Assembly (NCBI RefSeq): GCF_002911665.1
Contig: NZ_MTBP01000003.1
Coordinates: forward strand, 124,001-188,000
Reading direction: 5' to 3'
Origin: Actinomadura rubteroloni
GTDB lineage: Bacteria; Actinomycetota; Actinomycetes; Streptosporangiales; Streptosporangiaceae
Length of the DNA stretch: 64,000 nucleotides
Part shown: piece after piece, positions 15,097 through 22,993 of the stretch
How the letters are laid out: each line of letters starts with the position of its first letter
How positions within the stretch are numbered: position 1 is the stretch's first letter
Position numbers and translations under genes: made by a program
The notes under the pieces: model-generated
The model's database searches: none
The model's input: only the letters and a program-made list of their open reading frames with translations
Told to the model about the DNA's origin: nothing

Positions 15097-17573
15097 TGCG
15101 CGCCCCGCTCTCCTGGCTGCGGGAGTACGCCGACCTGCCGGCCGGGGTCACCGGCCGGGAGCTGGCGGCCCGGCTGATCGACGCCGGGCTGGAGGTCGAG
15201 ACGGTCGAGCGCGTGGGCGACGACGTCCGCGGCCCGCTGGTGGTCGGCGAGGTCCTGGCGATCGAGGAGCTGACCGGGTTCAAGAAGCCGATCCGGTACT
15301 GCCAGGTCGACGTGGGCGAGGCCAACGGCACGGGTGAGCCGCAGAACATCGTCTGCGGCGCGACGAACTTCGCCGTCGGCGACCGGATCGTCGCGATCCT
15401 GCCCGGCGGGATGCTGCCCGGCGGGTTCGAGATCGGCGCCCGCAAGACCTACGGCAAGGTGTCCGAGGGCATGATCTGCTCGGTCAGCGAGCTGGGCATC
15501 GGGGAGGACCACGACGGCATCCTCATCCTGCCCGGGTCGCCCGAGCCGGGCGCGGACGCGATCGAGCTGCTCGGCGTGCGCGACGACGTCCTGGACATCG
15601 CCGTCACGCCCGACCGGGGCTACTGCCTGTCGATCCGCGGCGTGGCGCGGGAGGCCGCGACGGCGTACGGCGTCGCCTTCCGCGACCCGGCGGACGTCGA
15701 CCTGCCCACGGGCGAGGGCGACGGGCCGGGCGTGGCGATCGCCGACCCGTCGGCGTGCGACCGGATCGTGCTGCGCGAGGTGCGCGGTCTCGACCCGTCC
15801 GCGCGGGCGCCGATGTGGATGCGCGTGCGCCTGCACCGGGCCGGGATGCGGTCTGTGTCGCTGGCGGTGGACGTCGCCAACTACCTGATGCTGGAGCTGG
15901 GCCAGCCGCTGCACACGTTCGACGGGGACAAGGTGTCCGGGCCGATCACGGTGCGCCGCGCGGCGCCCGGCGAGACGCTGGAGACGCTGGACCACGTCGA
16001 GCGGAAGCTGCACCCCGAGGACGTCCTGATCGCCGACACGACGGGCCCGCTGTCGCTGGCGGGGACGATGGGCGGCCTGGCCACCGAGATCTCCGACGCG
16101 TCCACGAGCACGGTGATCGAGGCGGCGCACTTCGACGAGATCGGCGTCGCGAAGATGGCGCGGCGGCACAAGCTGCACAGCGAGGCGTCCTACCGCTTCG
16201 AGCGCGGCGTGGACCGGGAGCTGGCGCACCGCGCGGCGTACCGGGCGGCGACGCTGCTGGCGGAGCTGGGCGGGGCGCGGATCGTGCCGGGCGTGTCGTC
16301 GGCCGAGGCCCCGGTGGCGCCGGTCGAGATCACGATGGCGGCCGACCACCCCGACCGCGTGGCCGGTGTGGCGTACGGACGGGACACGGTCGTCCGGCGG
16401 CTGGAGCAGGTCGGCTGCACGGTCGCCGGGGACGCGACGCTGACGGTGACGCCGCCGTCGTGGCGTCCGGACCTCACCGACCCCAACGACCTCGCCGAGG
16501 AGGTCATCCGGCTGGAGGGCTACGAGAACATCCCGTCGCGGGCGCCGCGTCCGGCGGCCGGGCACGGCCTCACCGGCGCGCAGCGGCTGCGCCGCCGGGT
16601 CGGCCGCGCGCTGGCCGGGGCCGGGTACGTCGAGACGATCAACTTCCCGTTCGCGGCGGAGAAGGACTGGGACGCCCTCCAGCTCCCGGCCGAGGACCCG
16701 CGCCGCCGGGCGCTGCGGCTCGCCAACCCGCTGTCGGAGGACGAGCCGCTGCTGCGGACGACGCTGCTGCCGGGCCTGCTGAAGGCGCTGGCCCGCAACG
16801 TCGGCCGGGGCTTCGGCGACGTCGCGCTGTTCGAGCGGGGCGTGGTGTTCCGTCCGGCGGACGGCCCGGTGGCGTCCGCGCCGCGCCTGCCGGTGGACCG
16901 GGGCCCTTCGGCGGACGACGTCGCGGCGCTGGACGCGGTGCTGCCCGACCAGCCCGAGCGGGTCGCGGCGGTGCTGGCGGGCGAGCGCGCGCCGTCCGGC
17001 TGGTGGGGCGCGGGCCGTCCGGCGACGTGGGCGGACGCGATCGAGGCCGCCCGGACGGTCGCGCGCGAGGCCGGCGTGGAGCTGCGCGTCGAAGCGGACC
17101 GGCACGAGCCGTGGCACCCGGGGCGCTGCGCCGCCCTGTACGCCGGGGACGTCCTGGTCGGCCACGCGGGCGAGCTGCACCCGCGCACGACCAAGGCCTA
17201 CGGGCTCCCGGCGCGGTCCTGCGCGATGGAACTGGAGCTGCGCGGTCTCGGCGAGCCCGCCGCGCCGCGCGCCCCGCACGTGTCGGCCTACCCGGTCGCC
17301 ACGCAGGACGTCGCGCTGATCGTGGCCGAGGACGTCCCGGCGGCGGCGGTCGAGGCGGCGCTGCGCGACGGCGCGGGCGAGCTGCTGGAGTCGGTGCGGC
17401 TGTTCGACGTCTACACCGGCGAGCAGGCCGGCGAGGGCCGCCGGTCGCTGGCGTACACGCTGCGGTTCCGCGCGCCGGACCGGACGCTGACGGCCGAGGA
17501 CGCGGGCGCGGCCCGGGACGCGGCGGTCGCGGCGGCGGCCGAGCGGACGGGCGCGGTGCTGCGCGGCGCCTGA
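15096..17573 (+). CDS. pheT: Phenylalanyl-tRNA synthetase beta subunit
   Basis: This is an 825-aa partner of PheS in the alpha2beta2 enzyme. It begins RAPLSWLREYADLP, carries an EMAP-like tRNA-binding domain (about 40-155), the B3/B4 editing domain, the B5 domain, a catalytic-like core with ANPLSEDEPLLRTTLLPGLL, and a C-terminal FDX-ACB anticodon-binding domain (about 730-825). The ATG overlaps the pheS stop. A strong terminator follows 9 bases after the stop. Confidence 0.97.
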   Translation: MRAPLSWLREYADLPAGVTGRELAARLIDAGLEVETVERVGDDVRGPLVVGEVLAIEELTGFKKPIRYCQVDVGEANGTGEPQNIVCGATNFAVGDRIVAILPGGMLPGGFEIGARKTYGKVSEGMICSVSELGIGEDHDGILILPGSPEPGADAIELLGVRDDVLDIAVTPDRGYCLSIRGVAREAATAYGVAFRDPADVDLPTGEGDGPGVAIADPSACDRIVLREVRGLDPSARAPMWMRVRLHRAGMRSVSLAVDVANYLMLELGQPLHTFDGDKVSGPITVRRAAPGETLETLDHVERKLHPEDVLIADTTGPLSLAGTMGGLATEISDASTSTVIEAAHFDEIGVAKMARRHKLHSEASYRFERGVDRELAHRAAYRAATLLAELGGARIVPGVSSAEAPVAPVEITMAADHPDRVAGVAYGRDTVVRRLEQVGCTVAGDATLTVTPPSWRPDLTDPNDLAEEVIRLEGYENIPSRAPRPAAGHGLTGAQRLRRRVGRALAGAGYVETINFPFAAEKDWDALQLPAEDPRRRALRLANPLSEDEPLLRTTLLPGLLKALARNVGRGFGDVALFERGVVFRPADGPVASAPRLPVDRGPSADDVAALDAVLPDQPERVAAVLAGERAPSGWWGAGRPATWADAIEAARTVAREAGVELRVEADRHEPWHPGRCAALYAGDVLVGHAGELHPRTTKAYGLPARSCAMELELRGLGEPAAPRAPHVSAYPVATQDVALIVAEDVPAAAVEAALRDGAGELLESVRLFDVYTGEQAGEGRRSLAYTLRFRAPDRTLTAEDAGAARDAAVAAAAERTGAVLRGA

Positions 17574-17582
17574 GCCCTGTTG

Positions 17583-17624
17583 AGGACGCCCCCGTCACGT
17601 CGGCGGGGGCGTCCTGTCGTTTGA
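17583..17624 (+). terminator. pheST terminator
   Basis: A perfect 12-bp stem (AGGACGCCCCCG paired with CGGGGGCGTCCT, 17583-17594 and 17604-17615) with a 9-base loop is followed by GTCGTTT. It ends directly against the -35 box of the next promoter. Confidence 0.85.
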
Positions 17625-17649
17625 CAGGCGCCCGGGAACCGTTTAAAGT
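17621..17649 (+). promoter_or_regulatory. Strong sigma-70-type promoter for the ABC-F gene
   Basis: A consensus TTGACA (17621-17626) and TAAAGT (17644-17649) are separated by exactly 17 bases. This is the best housekeeping promoter visible in the window. It would give a leader of about 200 bases before the ABC-F start codon. Confidence 0.8.
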
Positions 17650-17692
17650 GCTCGGGTCCTATCGCCGCCCGGTTGGGGAGTCCATTGAGGAA

Positions 17693-17779
17693 CTGAGATC
17701 GCAGACACCGCGCGATGGCCCGTCTCGACGACGGCCCGCGCACGCGATCTCGGTGGACTTCCGCGTCCCGGGCTTTTTT
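17693..17779 (+). promoter_or_regulatory. Transcription attenuator (terminator and competing antiterminator) in the ABC-F leader
   Basis: The terminator pairs GCCCG (17734-17738) with CGGGC (17769-17773) and ACGCG (17742-17746) with CGCGT (17762-17766), followed by six Ts (17774-17779). Upstream, CTGAGATCGC (17693-17702) is complementary to GCGATCTCGG (17744-17753) with one G-U pair. That duplex would consume part of the terminator's 5' arm. The two structures are mutually exclusive, the hallmark of attenuation. Ribosome-stalling attenuation upstream of antibiotic-responsive ABC-F genes is established elsewhere; the trigger here is unknown. Confidence 0.7.
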
Positions 17780-17857
17780 CATGCCCGCAGGCGCGTCGCG
17801 CGGTCCGCGGTGTCTCCAGGTGTCCTTGAACCCTCCACGCACCAGGGGAGCCGCCCT

Positions 17858-19456
17858 ATGTCCCATGCCATCGTCTGCTCTGATCTGTCCTTCGCCTGGC
17901 CGGACGGGACGGTCGTCCTGGACGGCCTGGACGCCGCGTTCGGGCCCGTCCGCACCGGTCTCGTCGGCGTCAACGGCGCGGGCAAGTCGACGCTGCTCAA
18001 GCTGGTCGCGGGCGAGCTGAGCCCCGCCGCCGGGACCGTCTCGGTCGCCGGGGAGATCGGCTACCTCCCGCAGACGCTCCCGCTCGCCGGGCACGACACC
18101 GTCGCTGACCTGCTCGGCATCGCCCGCGCCCGCGCCGCGCTGCTGGCGATCGAGCGCGGCGAGGCGACCGAGGAGAACTTCGCGGCCGTCGGCGACGACT
18201 GGGACGTCGAGGAGCGCGCCCGCGCCGAGCTGGCCCGGCTCGGGCTCGGCGACGTCGGCCTGGACCGGACGGTCGCGACGCTCTCGGGCGGGGAGGCGGT
18301 GCTGGCGGGGCTCGCGGCGCGGCTGCTGGCCCGTCCGGACGTCCTGCTGCTGGACGAGCCCACCAACAACCTCGACCTGGACGCCCGCCGCCGCCTCTAC
18401 GACGCGGTGGACGCCTGGACGGGCGTGCTCGTCGTCGTCAGCCACGACCGCGAGCTGCTGGAGCGGGTCGACGCGATCGCCGACCTGCGCGACGGCGCGA
18501 TCCGCACGTTCGGCGGCACGCTGTCGCAGTACGACGAGCGGCTGGCAGTCGAGCGGGAGGCCGCCGAGCGGACCGTCCGCGCGGCCGAGGGCGACCTGCG
18601 GCGGCAGCGGCGCGAGCTGGAGGAGGCGCGGACCAAGCTCGCCCGCCGCGCCCGCTACGGCAAGAAGTCGCAGGACAGCGTCCCGCGCATCGTCGCGGGC
18701 CTGCGCAAGCAGCAGGCGCAGGTGTCGTCGGGCAAGCACCGCGTCCTGCACGAGCAGAAACTCGCGGGCGCACGCGACCGGCTGGCCGAGGCGGAGGAGG
18801 CGGTCCGCGACGAGGACGAGATCCGGGTGGAACTGCCGAACACCCGCGTCCCGGAGGGCCGGACTGTCCTCACCGTGACCGGCCTGCCCGCTGAGGAGCC
18901 CGGGTCGCTGCCCGAGCTGGTGGTGCGGGGCCCGGAGCGGATCGCGCTGACCGGCCCGAACGGCGCGGGCAAGACCACCCTGCTGCGGGCGTTCGCGGGC
19001 GGGGCCGCGCCGGACGGCGTCGAGGTCCGGGCGGAGGACGTCCGGTACCTGCCGCAGCGCCTCGACGTCCTGGACGACGCGCTGAGCGTGGTCGACAACG
19101 TCCGGGCCGTGGCGCCGTCGGCGTCGGTGCGGGAGGTCCGGGCGGGCCTCGCGCGGTTCCTGCTGCGCGGCGACCGCGCGGACCGTCTCGCCGGGACCCT
19201 GTCGGGCGGCGAGCGGTTCCGCGCGGTGCTGGCGTCGCTGCTGCTGGCCGAGCCCGCCCCGCGCCTGCTCCTGCTGGACGAGCCGACCAACAACCTGGAC
19301 ACCGCGAGCGTCCGGGCGCTGGCCCAGGCCCTCGCCGCCTACGAAGGGGCGTTCGTCGTGGTGAGCCACGACCTGCCGTTCCTGCGGACGCTCGGCCTCA
19401 CCCGGTGGCTGCGCATGGACCGGAACGGGGAGCTTTCGGAAGGCGGGCCCGTGTGA
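17858..19456 (+). CDS. ABC-F family ATPase (ribosome-acting, possible antibiotic-resistance or translation factor)
   Basis: This is a 532-aa protein with two ABC ATPase domains in tandem and no membrane segments. Domain 1 has Walker A GVNGAGKST, signature LSGGE and Walker B LLLLDEPTNNLD. Domain 2 has GPNGAGKTT, LSGGE and a second LLLLDEPTNNLD. They are joined by a charged helical linker (about 230-330) that is long enough to be the P-site tRNA interaction arm. ABC-F proteins act on the ribosome, either as general factors or to dislodge antibiotics. The ATG with AGGGGAG was chosen; the leader is open in this frame upstream but the promoter excludes a longer protein. An attenuated leader argues for an inducible, protection-type role. 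Confidence 0.9.
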   Translation: MSHAIVCSDLSFAWPDGTVVLDGLDAAFGPVRTGLVGVNGAGKSTLLKLVAGELSPAAGTVSVAGEIGYLPQTLPLAGHDTVADLLGIARARAALLAIERGEATEENFAAVGDDWDVEERARAELARLGLGDVGLDRTVATLSGGEAVLAGLAARLLARPDVLLLDEPTNNLDLDARRRLYDAVDAWTGVLVVVSHDRELLERVDAIADLRDGAIRTFGGTLSQYDERLAVEREAAERTVRAAEGDLRRQRRELEEARTKLARRARYGKKSQDSVPRIVAGLRKQQAQVSSGKHRVLHEQKLAGARDRLAEAEEAVRDEDEIRVELPNTRVPEGRTVLTVTGLPAEEPGSLPELVVRGPERIALTGPNGAGKTTLLRAFAGGAAPDGVEVRAEDVRYLPQRLDVLDDALSVVDNVRAVAPSASVREVRAGLARFLLRGDRADRLAGTLSGGERFRAVLASLLLAEPAPRLLLLDEPTNNLDTASVRALAQALAAYEGAFVVVSHDLPFLRTLGLTRWLRMDRNGELSEGGPV

Positions 19457-19467
19457 GCGGGCCCGCC
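19442..19467. terminator. Hairpin between the convergent ABC-F and ABC-2 permease genes
   Basis: A 10-bp inverted repeat (GGCGGGCCCG and CGGGCCCGCC) flanks TGTGAG and contains the ABC-F stop codon. There is no U tract on either side. Its position between convergent genes suggests a bidirectional terminator of the GC-only actinobacterial kind. Confidence 0.45.
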
Positions 19468-19481
19468 CTCCGGGGCGCCGG

Positions 19482-20345
19482 TCAGGTCAGGACGCGCTGG
19501 GTGAACTTGCGCGCGGCGAGCCACGTCAGGAGGACGGTCCCGACGAGGATGACCGTCCCGTACACCCAGAAGTGCATGTGCTCGACGTTCGGGGTGAGCG
19601 CGGCGCGCAGCCCTTCGTTGAGGAACACCATCGGGTTGGCCAGCGAGACGATCTGGAGCCAGCGGACGTGCTCCAGCGCCGCCCACGGGTAGTACACGCA
19701 GCCGAGCATCGACAGCGGCATGAGGATGATGCCGAACAGCATCTGCGCCCGCTGCGGGTCGATGACGGTGCCGAGCAGCAGCCCGGCGGACGCCGACAGC
19801 AGCGAGCCGAACACGCACACGAAGATCAGCAGCGGCCAGTTGCTCACGTGGACGTCCGGGCCCTGCCCGCCCGCGTGCACGAACAGCACGCAGGGGAAGA
19901 CCAGCAGCCCGGCGATGAGCGCCTGGAGCCCGCCGGCGGCGATCTTCTCGATGGCCAGCAGCGGGATCGGCAGCGGCGCGAGCGCCCGGTCGGTGATGGA
20001 GCGCTGCCAGTTCAGCTCCATCATCAGCGGGAACACGATCGCCATGATGCCCTGCATGAAGATCGAGGACCCGACGAGGCCGGGGACGAGGACGGTCGAG
20101 AACGTCGTCCCCCCGCCGCCGCCCGCGCCCCCGGACATGGCGCCGCCGCCGACCTTCGGCAGGACGTAGGCGAAGACGAACACGAACAGCAGCGGCTGGA
20201 GCAGGACGCGGACGAACGTCGCGACGAAGTTCTTGCGCAGCACCCGCACCTCGCGCGACAGCATCGCGACGAAGGTGCGGCCGATGGTGACCCGTACGGC
20301 GGGTTCGGAGTCGGCGGGGAGGTCGGTCGGGAGGGTGGAGGTCAT
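19482..20345 (-). CDS. ABC-2 type transporter permease
   Basis: This is a 287-aa protein with six predicted membrane segments: about 45-65, 100-125, 140-165, 180-200, 205-230 and 260-280. The N-terminus is cytoplasmic and a Gly-rich loop (GGGAMSGGAGGGGG) lies between the first two helices. The layout matches DrrB/NodJ-type ABC-2 permeases that export drugs or lipids. It is encoded 34 bases downstream of its ATPase and is presumably co-expressed with it under the MarR regulator. The substrate cannot be deduced. Confidence 0.9.
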   Translation of the reverse strand: MTSTLPTDLPADSEPAVRVTIGRTFVAMLSREVRVLRKNFVATFVRVLLQPLLFVFVFAYVLPKVGGGAMSGGAGGGGGTTFSTVLVPGLVGSSIFMQGIMAIVFPLMMELNWQRSITDRALAPLPIPLLAIEKIAAGGLQALIAGLLVFPCVLFVHAGGQGPDVHVSNWPLLIFVCVFGSLLSASAGLLLGTVIDPQRAQMLFGIILMPLSMLGCVYYPWAALEHVRWLQIVSLANPMVFLNEGLRAALTPNVEHMHFWVYGTVILVGTVLLTWLAARKFTQRVLT

Positions 20346-20379
20346 GCGGAGGGCTCCTCTGGGGGGATCGGCGGCCGGG

Positions 20380-21342
20380 TCAGTCGCGGTAGTCCCGGCC
20401 GGTCAGGTTCAGGAAGACCGTCTCCAGGCTCGGCCGGAGCTGGGAGGCGTCGGTCACGTTCACGCCCGCGGCGGCGCCCGCCGAGACCAGCTCGCCGAGC
20501 AGGCCCTCGGGCGCGGTGGAGAACACGCGGACCTGGCCGCCGTTCACCTCCACCTTGGAGATCCCGGCGCGGTCGGCGAGGCCGTCGAGCTTGGCGGGGA
20601 CGTCCCCGTCGTAGGACACGGTGATCACGGTGTCGGCGCCCGCGGAGTCCTTCAGCTCCGCGGCCGTCCCGCGCGCGAGGACCTCGCCGTGGTCCACGAC
20701 GGCGAGCCGGTCGCACAGGACCTCGGCCTCTTCCATGTAGTGCGTGGTGAGCAGGATCGTCTGGCCCTGGGACTGCAGGTCGCGCAGCAGGTCCCACAGG
20801 TTGACGCGGTTTTGCGGGTCGAGGCCGGCGGTGGGCTCGTCCAGGAACAGCACCTCGGGCCGGTGGACGAGCGCGCGGCCGATCATGAGCCGCTTGGCCT
20901 GGCCGCCCGACAGCTCGAACGGGTTTCCGTCGCGCCGGTCGGTGAGGCCGAACAGTTCCAGCAGTTCGTCGGCGCGGCGCTTGGCGGCGCGCGGGCCGAG
21001 GCCGAAGAACCGGCCGCGGAACTCCAGGTTCTCGACGGCGGTCAGCTCGCTGTCGAGGGTGTTGTTCTGCGAGACCATGCCGATGCGGCGCTTGACCTCG
21101 ACCGAGTCGTCCACGACGTCGAAGCCGCACACGCTCGCCTTGCCGGACGTCGGCTTGACGAGCGTGGTGAGCATCCCGATCGTGGTGGACTTGCCGGCGC
21201 CGTTCGGGCCGAGCAGGCCGAAGAACTCGCCGCGTCGGACGTCCAGGTCGATGCCGCGCACGGCGGGCACGTCGCCCTTGGGCCCGGAGTAGGTCTTGTG
21301 GAGATCCTCGGTTCTCACCGCGATCTCGGGGGTGGGGGTCAC
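20380..21342 (-). CDS. DrrA-type ABC transporter ATP-binding protein
   Basis: This is a 320-aa ATPase with Walker A GPNGAGKST, Q loop VSQNNTL, signature ELSGGQAKRLMIG, Walker B VLFLDEPTAGLD and H-loop LLTTHYMEEAE. A C-terminal domain of about 90 residues is typical of daunorubicin-type (DrrA) exporters. The GTG start overlaps the MarR stop (GTGA), so regulator, ATPase and permease form one operon. This is a probable multidrug or lipid exporter subject to MarR autoregulation. Confidence 0.93.
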   Translation of the reverse strand: MTPTPEIAVRTEDLHKTYSGPKGDVPAVRGIDLDVRRGEFFGLLGPNGAGKSTTIGMLTTLVKPTSGKASVCGFDVVDDSVEVKRRIGMVSQNNTLDSELTAVENLEFRGRFFGLGPRAAKRRADELLELFGLTDRRDGNPFELSGGQAKRLMIGRALVHRPEVLFLDEPTAGLDPQNRVNLWDLLRDLQSQGQTILLTTHYMEEAEVLCDRLAVVDHGEVLARGTAAELKDSAGADTVITVSYDGDVPAKLDGLADRAGISKVEVNGGQVRVFSTAPEGLLGELVSAGAAAGVNVTDASQLRPSLETVFLNLTGRDYRD

Positions 21343-21833
21343 GTGCGCTCTCCGTTCGGGTCGGTGCAGTCGTCGAACTTGTCGATCAGCGCGAGCAGGA
21401 AGCGGCGGACGGCGGGTTCGTCCTCGGGCGGCACGACGTCGTAGAACTCCCAGATGTCGGGGCCCAGCTCCTTGATCGTCGCGGCGATGAGCCGTGAGCC
21501 GGCCTCGGTGATGTGCAGGCGCACGGCGCGGCGGTCGGCCTCGTCGCGGCGGCGTTCCACGTGCCCGTTGCGCTCCAGCGTGCCGATCACGGAAGTGGCG
21601 CTGGCCGGGGACGTCATGAGCCGGCGGGCGACCTCGCCGGCGCGCAGGCCGTCCTCGCTGTGCAGGATCCGCAGGACGAAGAAGCCCGCGGGGCTGACGC
21701 CGTGCCGCTCGATGAGCCGCCACATCATCGGCCCCGTCATGCGGGCCGCGGCGGCGAAGAGCCGCCCGATGGGCCACTCTTCGATCGGCCCCAGCTCCTC
21801 GGGAGCCCCGAGGCCCAGCTTGTTCACTTCCAT
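21339..21833 (-). CDS. MarR family transcriptional regulator
   Basis: This is a 164-aa regulator with a winged helix-turn-helix: LRAGEVARRLMTSPASATSVIGTLERNGHVERRRDEADRRAV is split over about 68-110, with the wing DEADRRAV. N-terminal and C-terminal helices form the dimerisation domain. It is the first gene of the exporter operon and probably represses it by binding the AT-rich repeats directly upstream. The ATG lies only eight bases after the likely -10 box, implying leaderless translation. Ligand unknown. Confidence 0.92.
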   Translation of the reverse strand: MEVNKLGLGAPEELGPIEEWPIGRLFAAAARMTGPMMWRLIERHGVSPAGFFVLRILHSEDGLRAGEVARRLMTSPASATSVIGTLERNGHVERRRDEADRRAVRLHITEAGSRLIAATIKELGPDIWEFYDVVPPEDEPAVRRFLLALIDKFDDCTDPNGERT

Positions 21834-21841
21834 GCCGAATA

Positions 21842-21886
21842 TTCTTAGCCCCTTAATCTTTAGTGGTCAAATCTTTAGCTCCTTAA
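21842..21886 (-). promoter_or_regulatory. marR promoter with paired operator repeats
   Basis: Reading the minus strand, TTGACC (plus 21865-21870) and TAAGAA (plus 21842-21847) are 17 bases apart, and the -10 ends eight bases before the ATG. The near-identical 12-mers TTAGCCCCTTAA (21845-21856) and TTAGCTCCTTAA (21875-21886) lie 30 bp apart start to start, overlapping the -10 and upstream of the -35. AT content is far above the surroundings. A MarR operator pair is the simplest reading. Confidence 0.6.
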
Positions 21887-21902
21887 GCAATCTACTGGTG
21901 GG

Positions 21903-21931
21903 TTGCATGATCTTCCATGGCCATGCATACT
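21903..21931 (+). promoter_or_regulatory. argC promoter with probable ArgR-binding (ARG box) sequence
   Basis: TTGCAT (21903-21908) and CATACT (21926-21931) are spaced 17 bases. The intervening sequence repeats ARG-box-like TGCAT words (TTGCATGATCTTCCATGG and CATGCATACTC). Actinobacterial argC promoters are repressed by ArgR at such palindromic ATGCAT-containing boxes, and argR is in this operon. Exact box borders are uncertain. Confidence 0.5.
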
Positions 21932-21964
21932 CTTACTCGGACATTCGGGAGAGGGTGAGGCGCT

Positions 21965-22993
21965 GTGGGGATCCGGGCGGCGGTCGCGGGGGCCAGCGGG
22001 TACGCGGGCGGGGAGATCCTGCGCGTCCTTGCGGGCCATCCCGACTTCGAGGTCGGCACGGTCACGGCGGGCTCCAACGCCGGGACCGAACTCGGCGCGC
22101 ACCAGCCGCACCTGCTCTCCCTCGCCGACCGGGTCCTGGCGCCGACGACGCCGGACGCGCTCGCCGGGCACGACGTCGTCTTCCTCGCGCTCCCGCACGG
22201 GCAGTCCGGGCCGCTGGCCGCCGACCTGCCCGCCGACGTCCTGGTCGTGGACTGCGGCGCCGACTTCCGCCTCGGCGACGCCGCCGACTGGGAGAAGTTC
22301 TACGGCAGCCCGCACGCCGGGACGTGGCCCTACGGCCTGCCCGAGCTGCCCGGACGGCGCGACGTCCTGCGCGACGCGCGCCGCATCGCCGTCCCCGGCT
22401 GCTACCCGACCGCCGTGAGCCTCGCGCTGTTCCCCGCGTTCGCCGCCGGGATCGTGGAGCCCGACGTCGTGGTCGTCGCCGCGTCCGGGACGTCCGGCGC
22501 CGGCCGGGCCGCCAAGCCGCACCTGCTCGGCAGCGAGGTCATGGGCTCGGTCTCGGCGTACGGCGTCGGCGGCGTCCACCGGCACACGCCCGAGATGACG
22601 CAGAACCTCGCCGCCGTCGCCGGCCGGCCCGTCCGGGTCTCCTTCACCCCGACGCTCGCCCCGATGAGCCGCGGCATCCTCGCGACCTGCGTCGTGCCCG
22701 TCCGGCCCGGCGTCACCGCCGCCGCGCTGCGCGCCGTCTACGCCGACGCCTGCGACGGCGAGCCGTTCCTGCACCTGCTGCCCGAGGGGCGGTGGCCCGC
22801 GACCGCGATGACGCTCGGCGCCAACACCGCCCTGCTCCAGGTCGCGCTGGACGAGACGGCCGGACGCGTCGTCGTCGTGTGCGCCATCGACAACCTCGCC
22901 AAGGGGACCGGGGGTGGCGCGGTGCAGTGCGCCAACCTCGCCCTGGGCCTCCCCGAAACCGCAGGACTCACCACGATCGGAGTGTCCCCGTGA
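21965..22993 (+). CDS. argC: N-acetyl-gamma-glutamyl-phosphate reductase
   Basis: This is a 342-aa NADPH-dependent enzyme for the third step of arginine synthesis. The nucleotide motif AAVAGASGYAGGEIL is at the N-terminus. The catalytic Cys is in VPGCYPTAVSLAL (C146), and the SGAGR-type segment reads SGTSGAGRAAKPH. The GTG start follows GAGAGGGTGAGG. It is the first gene of the arg operon, and the next gene overlaps by GTGA. Confidence 0.97.
   Translation: MGIRAAVAGASGYAGGEILRVLAGHPDFEVGTVTAGSNAGTELGAHQPHLLSLADRVLAPTTPDALAGHDVVFLALPHGQSGPLAADLPADVLVVDCGADFRLGDAADWEKFYGSPHAGTWPYGLPELPGRRDVLRDARRIAVPGCYPTAVSLALFPAFAAGIVEPDVVVVAASGTSGAGRAAKPHLLGSEVMGSVSAYGVGGVHRHTPEMTQNLAAVAGRPVRVSFTPTLAPMSRGILATCVVPVRPGVTAAALRAVYADACDGEPFLHLLPEGRWPATAMTLGANTALLQVALDETAGRVVVVCAIDNLAKGTGGGAVQCANLALGLPETAGLTTIGVSP

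Noticed and set aside
17648..17857. A longer ABC-F protein starting in the leader
   Set aside because: The frame is open, but the candidate GTG at 17648 overlaps the -10 box and would not be in the mRNA. ATG 17858 has a good Shine-Dalgarno.
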